A stretch of DNA of 46,366 bases, from positions 8,559,241 to 8,605,606 of the forward strand of contig NC_049982.1 of the NCBI RefSeq assembly GCF_000003815.2. Direction: 5' to 3'. This document shows, piece by piece, positions 1 to 11,200 of this stretch. The first letter of the stretch is position 1. The number at the start of each line of letters is the position of its first letter. Source of the DNA: Branchiostoma floridae. Taxonomy: Eukaryota > Chordata > Leptocardii > Amphioxiformes > Branchiostomatidae. Made by a program: the position numbers and the translations under genes. Under the pieces are notes generated by a model. That model made no database searches, had not been told where the DNA came from, and was given only the letters and a program-made list of their open reading frames with translations.

Positions 1-1310
1 CTCTATTCTCTCTTTAAGAGCTGTGAAGTCTGTTCTGTTATTGTTTTATTTTGATTTTGACCTTTTTAATTATTACCCACGATTAATTGAACTGTGCTGT
101 AGATTTCGTGGGTTATGAGTGTGATGTTTTTTTTCTTCACATTATGCTGACCTGCCCATAGACATTTCTCTAACTTGCAGTGCAGTGCAGTGTGCAGATG
201 ATATCTATATACCACATATCATAGTACAATACGCTGTAGGATTTGATGTACACTTTGCATTATGTGCCACATATATGGCAAGGATGGTACGTTTGGCATG
301 GATGTACATTGTATTGTAACCATTGAGTCATATACTAAGTACAGTCATGTAGCCTGCATGTACAATGTTTGAATTAAATATGCATATTTTTAGATAATGT
401 ACTTTTAGATATTAATATCTTGGAACGATTGTTCAAAGGGTTTAGATGAGCTGTAATTGTAGGATTATTTTAGTGATATAGATGTATCCTGTCATCTCTT
501 AACCCTTCTCACTTCAACTACTGTATACATTCTGTCTGTAGTTGGAATATCAAGGGTTAAACAGTTAGTATGACAGTCAATGACGTTTGTAACACTAGTT
601 GAACAGTTTGTAGGTATCGTTAACAAACTGATTGTAAGAGTGACAGACACAAGGTAGCTCGGATGTATTGTACATTTTACACTGAATTTGTCTGTGTTTT
701 TCTATATGTTCTTTGATTGACATGTCACACTTACTAGAGTTACCTGTAATGAGTGGTGTTCTGATAGTTACATGCAGTGTATACATATTTGTCTGACCCT
801 TTCTCTGTTAGCAGTACACTGTATAGTCCAAGAGTGTTCCTGCCTTCTTGTGTCTGTTGTATGGTTGTTCATGGCGTGTGTAGATCTGTGCTATCCAGTC
901 ATGTCCACTCCATTGTACAGCTCATAGTGTTAAGCATTAGTTATACTTTTCATAATTCTCATTGTGTATTTGACATATCATGATTGTACACTGCTAATTT
1001 ACAACACATAGAACTCCTATGTTCCATTTTTATTAAGTTTTTTTTTTATATTTGCATGCTTGGTACATTATTGCATGGCAAAAACTCACGTTCAGTTGTA
1101 AAGTCAGGTAGCAAGCTTGCAGTGTACCAGTGTAGTTGTGCAAGATCATATCACCTCCGCTGTAATCCATGTAAGGACAACCATCTGTGTGCTGTCAGTT
1201 GTTGTGTAGTTGAGGACTACAATGTGTGGATGCCCCTTTCTCATGTTATGTGGCAAAATATGTTAGTGTCAGTCTGTCTGTCATGAAGTCACTGCAAAAT
1301 AGAACAATGT
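1..1310. other. Intron or upstream DNA, no gene seen
   Basis: No frame here looks like a coding exon. The sequence is AT-rich and full of short TACATGTA-like words, as in the introns further on. It is probably intron of the liprin-beta gene, whose amino-terminal exons must lie to the left because the first visible exon starts inside the coiled coil. Confidence 0.5.
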
Positions 1311-1741
1311 GTGTATGGCAAGCCATAGTGTCCAAGTTGTATACCACTGTCTGGTGACTTTCTGCTGTTTACTTTGTGTTCTTTACAGGCCATAATGTCC
1401 ACACTGTAAAATACTGTTAGGTGATATCCCTCCACTGTGTACTGTGTACTGTGTGCATGTGTATATAGCAAGCTATACCGGTAATGTCCAAGCTGACTTT
1501 TTTCTACTGTGTGCGTGTGTAATAGGCCATGATGTCCACACTGTAAGGTGACATCTCTCTACTGTGAATAGTGTGTGTATAGTGAGCTATGATGTCCAAG
1601 TTAAACACCACTGTCTGGTGACTTTTCTCTGCTGTACTGTGTGTGTTTAGTGAGCTATGATGTCTAAGTTGTACACGACTGTCTGGTGACTATTCTCTGC
1701 TGTGTACTGTGTGTGTGAAACAGGCCATAATGGCCAAGCTG
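1311..1741 (+). repeat. Tandem repeat copying a splice acceptor
   Basis: Seven related units have anchors near 1322, 1389, 1472, 1526, 1586, 1654 and 1724, a spacing of 54 to 83 bases. Each anchor reads roughly GCCATAATGTCCAAG and is followed by CACTGTCTGGTGACTTTTCTC and CTGTGTACTGTGTGTGTG. The last unit is the genuine acceptor plus the first bases of the liprin exon. The units at 1389 and 1526 also keep an AG directly before the anchor, so they look like decoy acceptors. Confidence 0.8.
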
Positions 1742-4700
1742 GCGAGCCTGAAGGTGAAGATCTCGTCGCTGCAGTTCGAGCGCCATGAGGTGGAGAAGAA
1801 GTACAAGCAGGCACAGGTCAGCCTGGCTAAGTGCTGTGCCTACCCCTCAGTCCTACCCACAACAACACAGCATGACTTGACACGTCTGCTATTTATCATA
1901 TCAGTCCATACATCTGATACTTTTCTGCAAAGTTTTAAATAGATCTTACTGCAAAATTGGAAGCATGGGTATGATTCTTGCAAGATGCACAGATTAAACA
2001 CATGCCTATAAGACACTTTCAAATACTATTGTTCTCATTCAACACAACCCACTGTGTTTTAGTGTGCATCTATTGTAAATCTATCTTTTTCATGTACCTA
2101 CATGTACATGTATTAAAAGGATTTTGATGAATATTTTTTCACAACCAAAATGAAATGTGTTGAATGATACCTTCATCAAAGACCTGTCAAGGCACCCTGT
2201 TTTGTGGAAAGGACCTTGTTGCTATGACAACTCACTGCATGGTTACCATGGAGATGCAACAACTGCTCACTCATAAACTCACCCATACATGTGATCGGTA
2301 CCAGTAGCTCAAGGCAATAGTTACTGACTTTATTTAAATCCACTTTTAGCTTTGGATTCAGTCAAGTCAAAGGAAGAAAGAACATGGATTCTTAATCTGT
2401 TACATGATTCAGCCATGTCATTTGCAGCTTGCAGTCTGATTGGTTAGAAGACAGCCAATCAGATTGGAGGTTGATTGGTTATGAGGCAGCCAATCAGAAC
2501 TGAAATTGACATCTTCTGATTTTATTTCCTTTACTTGATCGCCTGTCATTAAATCTGGCTGTAAAAGTGACATTCACAAATGACTACTTTTGTGCGATGG
2601 CATGAGAATGAAAAAAAAGGAAAGTTGTAACATGTTTCCAACATTGATATAAATGACAGACATTACTCTACATTTGCATTGCAACAGTTTATTTTTCTTT
2701 TGATTCATGCCATGCCATTTTTTTGCATTTCATTTTCCCTTTGCAGGTTTGATTTTCATGGCATGTCTTTGTCTGCAAAATGTTTGTATGAGCATCAGAT
2801 TTGTCTTGAGTCAAATGCTGGATGGCAATTTTCATTTGTCAACAAGTTTGTTGAATGTAAAATGCAGTGTCATGCAGTGAAACTAATGTTTGCTATTGCT
2901 TGGCTGGAGGAACATGTATGTGATTGTACTTTTGTTAAAAAATGCGGTAGTGACAGAATGGTTGTAAAAAGCTAGTATCAATACGTCTTGTTTGAACGAT
3001 GCCTTGAAATGAAAATGCATTTGCTTCAAGGTACATTGACTGTAAAATGTAGTTTTGCCTTCGAAAGCATGAACTGTCATGAATCACTAATTTAGTATAG
3101 TTAGTCCCTTTATATTGTGAGGAAGTTAGATACTATAGCATATTGTATAGCATGTCACAAAATCACACTTTACTCTGTATTACAAGTATTAGGGTTGTTT
3201 TAGGACGTTGATGACCTTGTATTGCAAACATTGGTATTAATTGAATGTTATAGTAGCAATTGTTTGTTTGCATGTTTGCAGCTCAGAAGAGTATACATGT
3301 GTTATTGACAACTGAAATGCAAGACGTGTTTAGCATTTAATTGCTCTCAGGAGTGCATGAAGTGCAGTGTATGCATTTATAGTATCTCTGACAAATAGAA
3401 AATGCGGGCAATATGTGTTTTCCTTCCCTTAGATGTCTCTGAAACTACTGTTTCCTTTATAATTTAGAGTAAATGGCAAATAACCCTTGTTGCAACCCAA
3501 TCCTATGTGCAAATGGACCACAGGTTGTTATACAGTATTGCATTGCTACCATTGACCCCATACTGTTGACATCTGTACCCTGCCTGTAGGTCTGTCTGTT
3601 AGCAAACTAACCTGCTCGCTGCAGTGCTGTGTACTTAACTGTGGTACGATGTGGAAGGTGACTAATGTGTCGTTGTGTGGTGATAGAGTCAGCCTCCAGG
3701 GGTGCTGTCTTCTTCAGTTTTTATGAACTCCGAACATTGTTGGATACATGCAGATCTTTTCATGGACTCTGTGGTATGGTGGAAAAACTGGGAACTATGG
3801 GTAGCACATGGGAAGGACAACATCATTACCATGACAACATAAACTGGACACAGTACGCATACGAAGTGTTGTGGACATGTGGCGATGGTATTGTTTTCCC
3901 TGTGTCACCCTTAGTTCCCCAGTTTGCCAGCTTGCAATAGAATATGTGGGAATGTCTGTTATATCATTTGGCTACTGTATAAAGCTTGCAAGGAAATGGA
4001 AATTTAAAGTGGACCTGAACTGTGACAGAAGACAGCACCCTGGATATGTTGCCTCAGCATGTTGGGTTTTAGTTTGTTTAGCAGTGCTGTGCACCCTCAA
4101 AAGGCTGGAGTGGTATAGCCCATGCCTGTATTCAAATTGCTGCAGGTTATACCATTGCAGTTATCGTAGGGGGTGTTGACTTATCAGTACTTGTAAAAGT
4201 ATGTTTTGTTTTGTATGCTCTAGCATGTGTGGTAAATTTTGTTTCTTTTTTTAAGCATGATGTTTGTGCTAGTTCTTTTTGTTGCAGCATTCACTTACGA
4301 TTTTTATTTCAATGCACTGAAGTATTGTCTGGTAGATAGAGACTTTCCACACAGAAATTACTTGAAAATGCACATCGATTTCAATGTATATGTAATGTAT
4401 CATAACAGTTTAGAACAGTGTAGAAAGTTTTAAAATGTTTATGTTGATACAATAGGCATGGGACTGCTTTGTGTAACTGTATGTACATTGTATGTAATAC
4501 CACTATTGACAATCACTTATATAAACTTTCAGAGCCTTAAATGCACAGAGACTTCCATTCCAGATAATTTATTTTCCATCGATTACTGTCTAACATTCAA
4601 ACCCTTTTCCTGAATGTGAATGACAATCTAACACCTTGTTATTAATATTGTTTGTTTTTACCTTTTGATTATTTATTACAATAGTTATATTACTCTATAT

Positions 4701-5213
4701 CTGCATGAATTGTTTTTTTAGTAACCATAATGTGATATTCACTTTCCCCTACCTTGCAACCATCTATATTTCAGTAGAAAATTCTTCTGTTTTAAACTCT
4801 TTTTTCTTCCACGAGTTACAATTTTACTTTGAAAAGATAAGACTTGAATGTTCATTTTGTACGGTTGAAGAAAAGGCCATCTTCATTCTTACATGTACCA
4901 AAAGTATCATGTTGTTTTAATTTCAATGCACTTGTTTCAAGTACCCAGAAACCTGTAGCCATTTTCAGCAGATTACAAAATGAACATCCCACTTAAAAAA
5001 TATTTCAGTGCTAACATTGAATCAACTCCTTTGTAATGAGAGTCACATCCATTTCCCCACAGATGGAGGTGGCCACACTGCAGTCCACTTTGAACGAGAG
5101 AGACTCTGAAGTAGAGGAACTGAAGGCAGAAATGACAGAACTAAAGAGACAGAAAGAAGAGGAGAAAGAGAAGGAAGAGGAAAAAAAGACAGATGAAGGA
5201 GATAGTGAAAAAG
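1724..5213 (+). CDS. PPFIBP1: Liprin-beta exons: amino-terminal coiled coil, part 1
   Basis: Two exons. The first (1724-1816, phase 0 to 0) reads AIMAKLASLKVKISSLQFER and on to KQAQ. The second (5063-5213, phase 0 to 1) begins MEVATLQSTLNERDSEVEEL and becomes a Glu/Lys-rich helix. Both have hydrophobic heptads and match the coil that mediates liprin dimerisation. Donors are GTCAGC and GTAGGT. The 3.2-kb intron between them shows no further exon, only AT-rich DNA and one cluster of CCAAT boxes. Confidence 0.85.
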
Positions 5214-8200
5214 GTAGGTTTAGCATACCAATTGTCCAAGGCAATTGATGATGTCCAAGGCAAACCTTTAATGTTTGTTCAATTCTATGCATCAAACTTA
5301 TCTGTAAGTCTTGTATTTGACTGTGATGCATAATGTTGTAGCCTTATTCTCTTTTTGTTTATTGATGAATCTCATTGTATGTAGTGGTATTTAGTACATG
5401 CAGGTTCTATGTCTTTTATCATGTAGCAGTTTATATTTTGTTATTTGTAGGAAGTAGACTGTTGAATTGTACACAGTGAACTATGATATTATTCAGACAA
5501 TGATGGATCGATTCATGCTCAAATTGTTCCAGTCAGTTATCTGAAAAAATGAGCATATTAACACTGGACATGAATTCCCAGGATGCATTTTGAATTACCC
5601 TTTGACTGTTACTGATATCTTGATATGCTTAATATGGCTGTAATGTGCTTGTGCTGGATGGAATGTTGCTTGATAATATGCCTGTCTTCAGTCTTTTTTC
5701 TAACTTCTGTTTTTTTTTTTGTGTGTTGTTATTTTTTTCAATGTCCACAAGGTGATACTCTGAAAGTCAAATTCAAGAAGAGACACACACTGGTTTCATA
5801 TTTTCAGAACAATCTCTCTTTGCAATGTAGTTAAATGATAGGTGATTTTTTTGTGGAGTAAAATGGATTTAAGATGTGTGTCTCTTACATGACATTTATC
5901 ACAAATTGGTTTGCATGTATTACAGCTTTTATCAACAAGACCATTTCCATATCATTCAACACCATACACTCTATGAGAAATAGATAAAGTTGAGAGATTA
6001 AAATTCCATCATTACCATGGCAGCATGAAATTCCATCATTACCATGGCAGCACTTTCAGTAGTACCCTTGGTGCCAGGCCCCTTGGTGCCAGACACCTCT
6101 GGATTTGGTTACCCTCCACACAAATGGGTAACCAAACTCGGACACTTCTGGCACTAAGGGGTACAGCCTCAGAGACTTTTCTGCTTTGTTGGTGCTTGTC
6201 CCAAAGAAGTGCTTAGCCTTCTCCCTGTTGTGTTCCCATCTTTGCACCCAAAGCTATTGTTACGGGCGCAGTCACCTTTGTTGCATGATCCTTGTACGAT
6301 CTCAAACTGAGGTCAGTCTTGGGATGGTTGTACATGTTTCATGCAAAATTCAGCTATTGGGGTATCTGGTATCTTGATACAAAACAGGCAGTCTTGTTTG
6401 TGGTTGGTTTGATCACAGCCAGCTTGTGAATCTTACGTATGACATTAAAATCGTTCAACGATCTACGACAAATGTGACAGTAAGTAGGGAGAGGTATAAG
6501 GCCAGAGTTTGTGAGCAGGGTGCAGTGACTAACCCTTGGTGTTGGTGCTCTCTCCTTCCCTCTAGTAAAAAGGTTGAAAAAGCAGATGGTGGAAAAACGT
6601 AAGGCTTGTGCTTCTTGGTTGCCTATCTTCTGCGTGTGGTTTGCTAACTTGCTAACTGGGTAGGAGCGGTGATAGGCTAACACACTTACTAACTTTTGCT
6701 GCAGCACGCAAAGCACGTTTATCACATTCTGAGAGTTGTTCTTGAAAAGGACAGTAAGTGGAGGGCAAGATAGTATGAGAGTTGAATTCTAGCCATTGTA
6801 AGTTAGAGTGAAATATGTATACAAAGAAAGTTACTGAAGGAAAAAATGAATGGGGAGCTTTTCAAGAAAATGTACATGTATGTCTTGTCCTCCAATGATT
6901 TCCTTTTCTAGGGCATTCCTGAATTGCTGACATGATAGTAGGACAGTTTGCAAATGCAGCACTGGCTTAATTAACATATTGCCACTTAGTCAACACCTGT
7001 GAGCATAGCTTACTTGTACTAAGTTGTAGGTCCATCTTAACAGCAACTGTACCACTAACACCTATCTTTTCTTGCAGTAGATAGATGTACGGACACACGA
7101 TATCTTCTTTTGACAAGCTAACAGTCTTCCTTTTGCAGTAACTCACTCGTTAACTTTTTCAACAAATCTACTAATTGCCTTTTTCTCTACTATAGTCATA
7201 CCCAATTTAATTAATTGTTTTAATGTTTTATTTTGTATTTAGATGTTATTTGTAATGAACTAGTTTATTGTTCATAGAAGTTAGACATCTAAAATTTACT
7301 CTTTGAATAGTAACAGGTGTAAGTTTGACCAAGTGATCCAGAAATCCTTCTCGTGTATAACAAGTGTATGTCTGTTGTTGTTCAGAAGAGGAGTACAACA
7401 ACCTGAAGAGAGCCGTTGAGTCGCTGATGCAGGCAAATGAAGAAAAGGTTAGTAACAAACTGTATTTTGGTCACGAGTATTGTCGATAGATGAATATTAC
7501 CTTAAAGTGAATAATTTTTTCGGAATCAGGTTTCTTGCTAAGGGATTTGATCGTCCTTTAGTGTTTACATTTATCCTCATGACTAGTCATTAAGGCATTA
7601 ACAGATGTACAGTATAAAAGAAGACCAGTTTGAAGCAGTGATGTATGTTTAAGAAGAATCTCCGCTCTGTTTGCAGGACGTGAAGATCGAGGAACTGAAG
7701 TCGAGTCTGAACCGGTACAAGCGTGTGCAGGACATGGTCCTGAGTGCCAGTTCCCCCGGTAGGAAAGGTAACGGTATCTCTCTCTGCTCCCTGCTCCTCC
7801 TGTCCTCTATTCACTGCCTTCCTGTTGTTTAACATCAATCATGTTTATAATGTTATGTAGGTAACACTTGATTTTAACTTTAGTGACACTTGAAAAAGCA
7901 ACATTTAGATTATTACTTATTTTCTAAACAGGTCTAGGTTTCCCTGCTAGGTCAAGAAACCTTTGGATTGGAAATGTATCCACTATGATTAACTAAGCAG
8001 TTAACAACAACAACCAAAGTACCGGTATTCAAGGTTTTGATAGTATGCCTACATGTGTATGTATCCAATAAACTTAAACTCTCAAACTGATAATAGAAGT
8101 ACAAAGTAACATACGCCAAAAAAAGTTACTTTCAGCACTGGATATGGTTTTGAAACGGTAACATGTTTGNNNNNNNNNNNNNNNNNNNNNNNNNNNNNNN

Positions 8201-11200
8201 NNNNNNNNNNNNNNNNNNNNNNNNNNNNNNNNNNNNNNNNNNNNNNNNNNNNNNNNNNNNNNNNNNNNNNNNNNNNNNNNNNNNNNNNNNNNNNNNNNNN
8301 TCTTTAAGTACAGTTTTAATGTTCTTGCACTGCCACATATAGATGAAGCTCCAGGGAGGAGGTGGATGGAATTGTGACCCCGCCCACTCCTCCTGAACAG
8401 GAACCTCTGGAGGAGACCCTGAAAGAAACACAGGTATGAGACTGTTCTGTTACATCAGTTCCCAGTTCATCTTCTACAACAGCATAGAAGTTTTATTTGA
8501 GTGTGATGATTTTTATTTCGATAGATTAAACTTTACAGGGATTTCAACTGGAAATTCTCATTTACTGGCCACATGCTACCCTTTGTCTGCAAAATTACAC
8601 TTTACTTTCCAGTGCCCCATGGAACAAATATTAGGTTCATAAATATGATGTGCCTGTCATAATGTGGTCTTGTTTGTTTCATCACATCAGTTCTGTGACT
8701 GTCTGACTAGCTCTTTTCATTGCTGAGTGCATTGTCTGTTGTCTTGTGTTTGTCTCGTCTGTATCCTTAGTCGTAGGTAAATCACAAATCAGTTGGAAAC
8801 TCTGTATATATAACGTTACATGTATATACCAACAGCTACCATGTGGAACACACCTTGCTTTAGGAGGTAGCTGATCTTTCATTCACAGATTAATAAACAC
8901 TTGACTTCTCATCATGATTTTCACAGTCCACCTCTTTGCCTTCCCTCAGTAAGGTAAAAACCAATGTTTCATGTACATTTTTGTAATCATAAAGCAACCT
9001 AAAATTGTGTCATGGGTGGTGTTTACTCATCCAGCTTCAGTTGTTGTTTGTTATCAATGTCTCTACTCACAAGTTATTTCATGTATATACATATACATTC
9101 CATTTGACTGTCTATACAGTCAGAGCTGCATTTATCATTAGCAAATGGTGAATCAATCCAATGTTGTTGTGCATGTACATGTACTTCATTCAACCTCTAA
9201 CAGAAGACAACTTTTATAAAATAGTGACGATAGATCAATTTTCAACGCATCACATTTAGCAGATGGTAACAATTTCTTTTGTGTTTCTTGTCAATGTGTC
9301 TCCAAAAACTAGCAGCCATCCGACGCCCCCAAGCAGGCAGAGGAGGTACTGCATGTATTGATAGCATGGTGTCATCTTGTGGCATATTGATGGCATGTTA
9401 TATGTACTGTTGGTACTGTAAGCATTTCTTGCAGAAGGATTTTGTGATTGATTACATGCATTCCTTTTTTTAAGCAGCAAATTTAATTTTCTGCTAAGAA
9501 GTACTTCGCATTGATGGAGTTGTGCTTGTGAGAAGCAGATTGGCCAGATTCCTTTAATAGTTTTTTTTTTTCTTTTACAAACAGGTTTTGAAGCTGCATT
9601 GCAGAGCATCTAATGCATCTTTTTTATTCTTTAACGTCTGAATGTTAAGAAACAGAGGGATATATTTAACATATTGTTTAAACGTACTTGTATGCCTTTT
9701 TCTGGTTTTGTAGAAAAGTCGCATCTTGCTCCTACTGGAACTGATTTTCTAAAGACCTTCGACAACTTATGTATAATATCTCTTATCCTACTGATATTCT
9801 GTGTGATGATTTTCAAACCCTTCCTCTTCCTTCCTGTAACTGTAGTACTCTACTCGCTCACTGCCTCGCCTGTACAAAAGGGTAGGTGGTGCTGTTTTCC
9901 TCTTGCATGGTGTTATTCTCATGTAATGCTATTGTCCTTTGTAGATTAGATAAAAAACGTTCTGTATCTGATCTATGCTTAAGTTCAGTAGAAATAGTAG
10001 TGATAGCCCTGCCACAAGCACTCCAGCTAGCTGGTAGAAAGACATTGTAGATTTACATGTGCTTGCAGTTGTAGCTCATAATGTAATACTACTTTGCTTG
10101 TAGTATCTGTAGGCTAGCACTTAATATACCTTGCCTTTGTCTATCTGGTGAATACATTTCTTGTGTAGATGTCATGAAACTAAACTATGTTAACTTAGAA
10201 TACTAGTAGCCAAAATTGAAGTGATATTGAATGTTGGATGTATCTATTGCAAACGTCGTGATGTTTTTAGTGAATAGCTGCTGTCATTTCTTCATCGTTA
10301 GAAAACATCACTAATCATAGAGAAACATGGACTACAGTCAAACCTGCCCATCCAACCACCTCCTGTCGAACAGTCCCATCAAATTGTACATGGCAATCAA
10401 CCAGCAGTCTATCTCATCCACCAACCACTTTTTGGCTGTACTGGGAGCGGACAGCCTACCAAAAGGCCACACCCCCAGACTTGTTAGACAAACATTGCTA
10501 TCATGGTTTAACAGTGGCTGTTTTGAATTTGATCAGTTTGACAAACTTAAAGAAACCACTCATAGTCTGTGAGAGCAATATGCTATCATATACCGGCCAA
10601 CAACCTAACTATCCAACAACAATTTGCATTTCAACAACCGATTTTCCACCGTCCCCTGAGTGATTGTTTTCATCAGGTTTGACTGTAAGTCACATGAAGA
10701 TGTGGTCCCTGCTGTGTTTTCCAGCCTGTAGTGTCCAAACCACCTCCCTCCCCACCACCACAACAAAGAATTGCTAAGAAGGATGTAAGATACTTAAGGG
10801 TACCAATTGCATTCGCCATTATTTTCAAAACCAGACAGAAAAGTTTTCTTAGTTCCTGCTAACAGTTTTATGCTCAGTGTTTCTAACTGCAGTATACAAT
10901 TGACTGAACCTCATATTTAGTCATTTTTTTGTTTGGCATCAAGAGTTGTAGTTTGTAAAAAGAAAACAAAAGCTTGCTCTGAATTCTTTGTCCTTTGTAA
11001 CATTGTTGCACATGCTTGTTGTGTGTATCAAGTACGCAGCTCTAAGTTTCATGGTTTAAAGGTAGTTTTAACAATCAGTTCTCACCTGTTGTCAGTTCTT
11101 CCCTGTTCATGATACTAACACTTCCATTGTAGCCTTGCCTTTTAGTTTTTACCCTGATACAGGCTTGTGCTAACACTACTGCTGGTGTGACTGACATGTA

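Larger units (their letters stand above)
5214..7385 (+). other. Liprin-beta intron with small repeats
   Basis: Mostly AT-rich intron. It holds a 27-bp direct repeat at 6001, a foldback at 6079-6161, and a candidate 33-base exon at 6566. I see no other supported gene on either strand. Confidence 0.5.

Noticed and set aside
7901-8000. Possible extra micro-exon after CTAAACAG at 7932
   Set aside because: It gives stops in two phases and has no convincing donor in the third.
8343-8354. Acceptor at 8342 for the Thr/Pro-rich liprin exon
   Set aside because: It would place a TGA directly in the reading frame.
8132-8431. Minus-strand frame crossing the first gap
   Set aside because: Most of it is N and the rest is antisense to a liprin exon.
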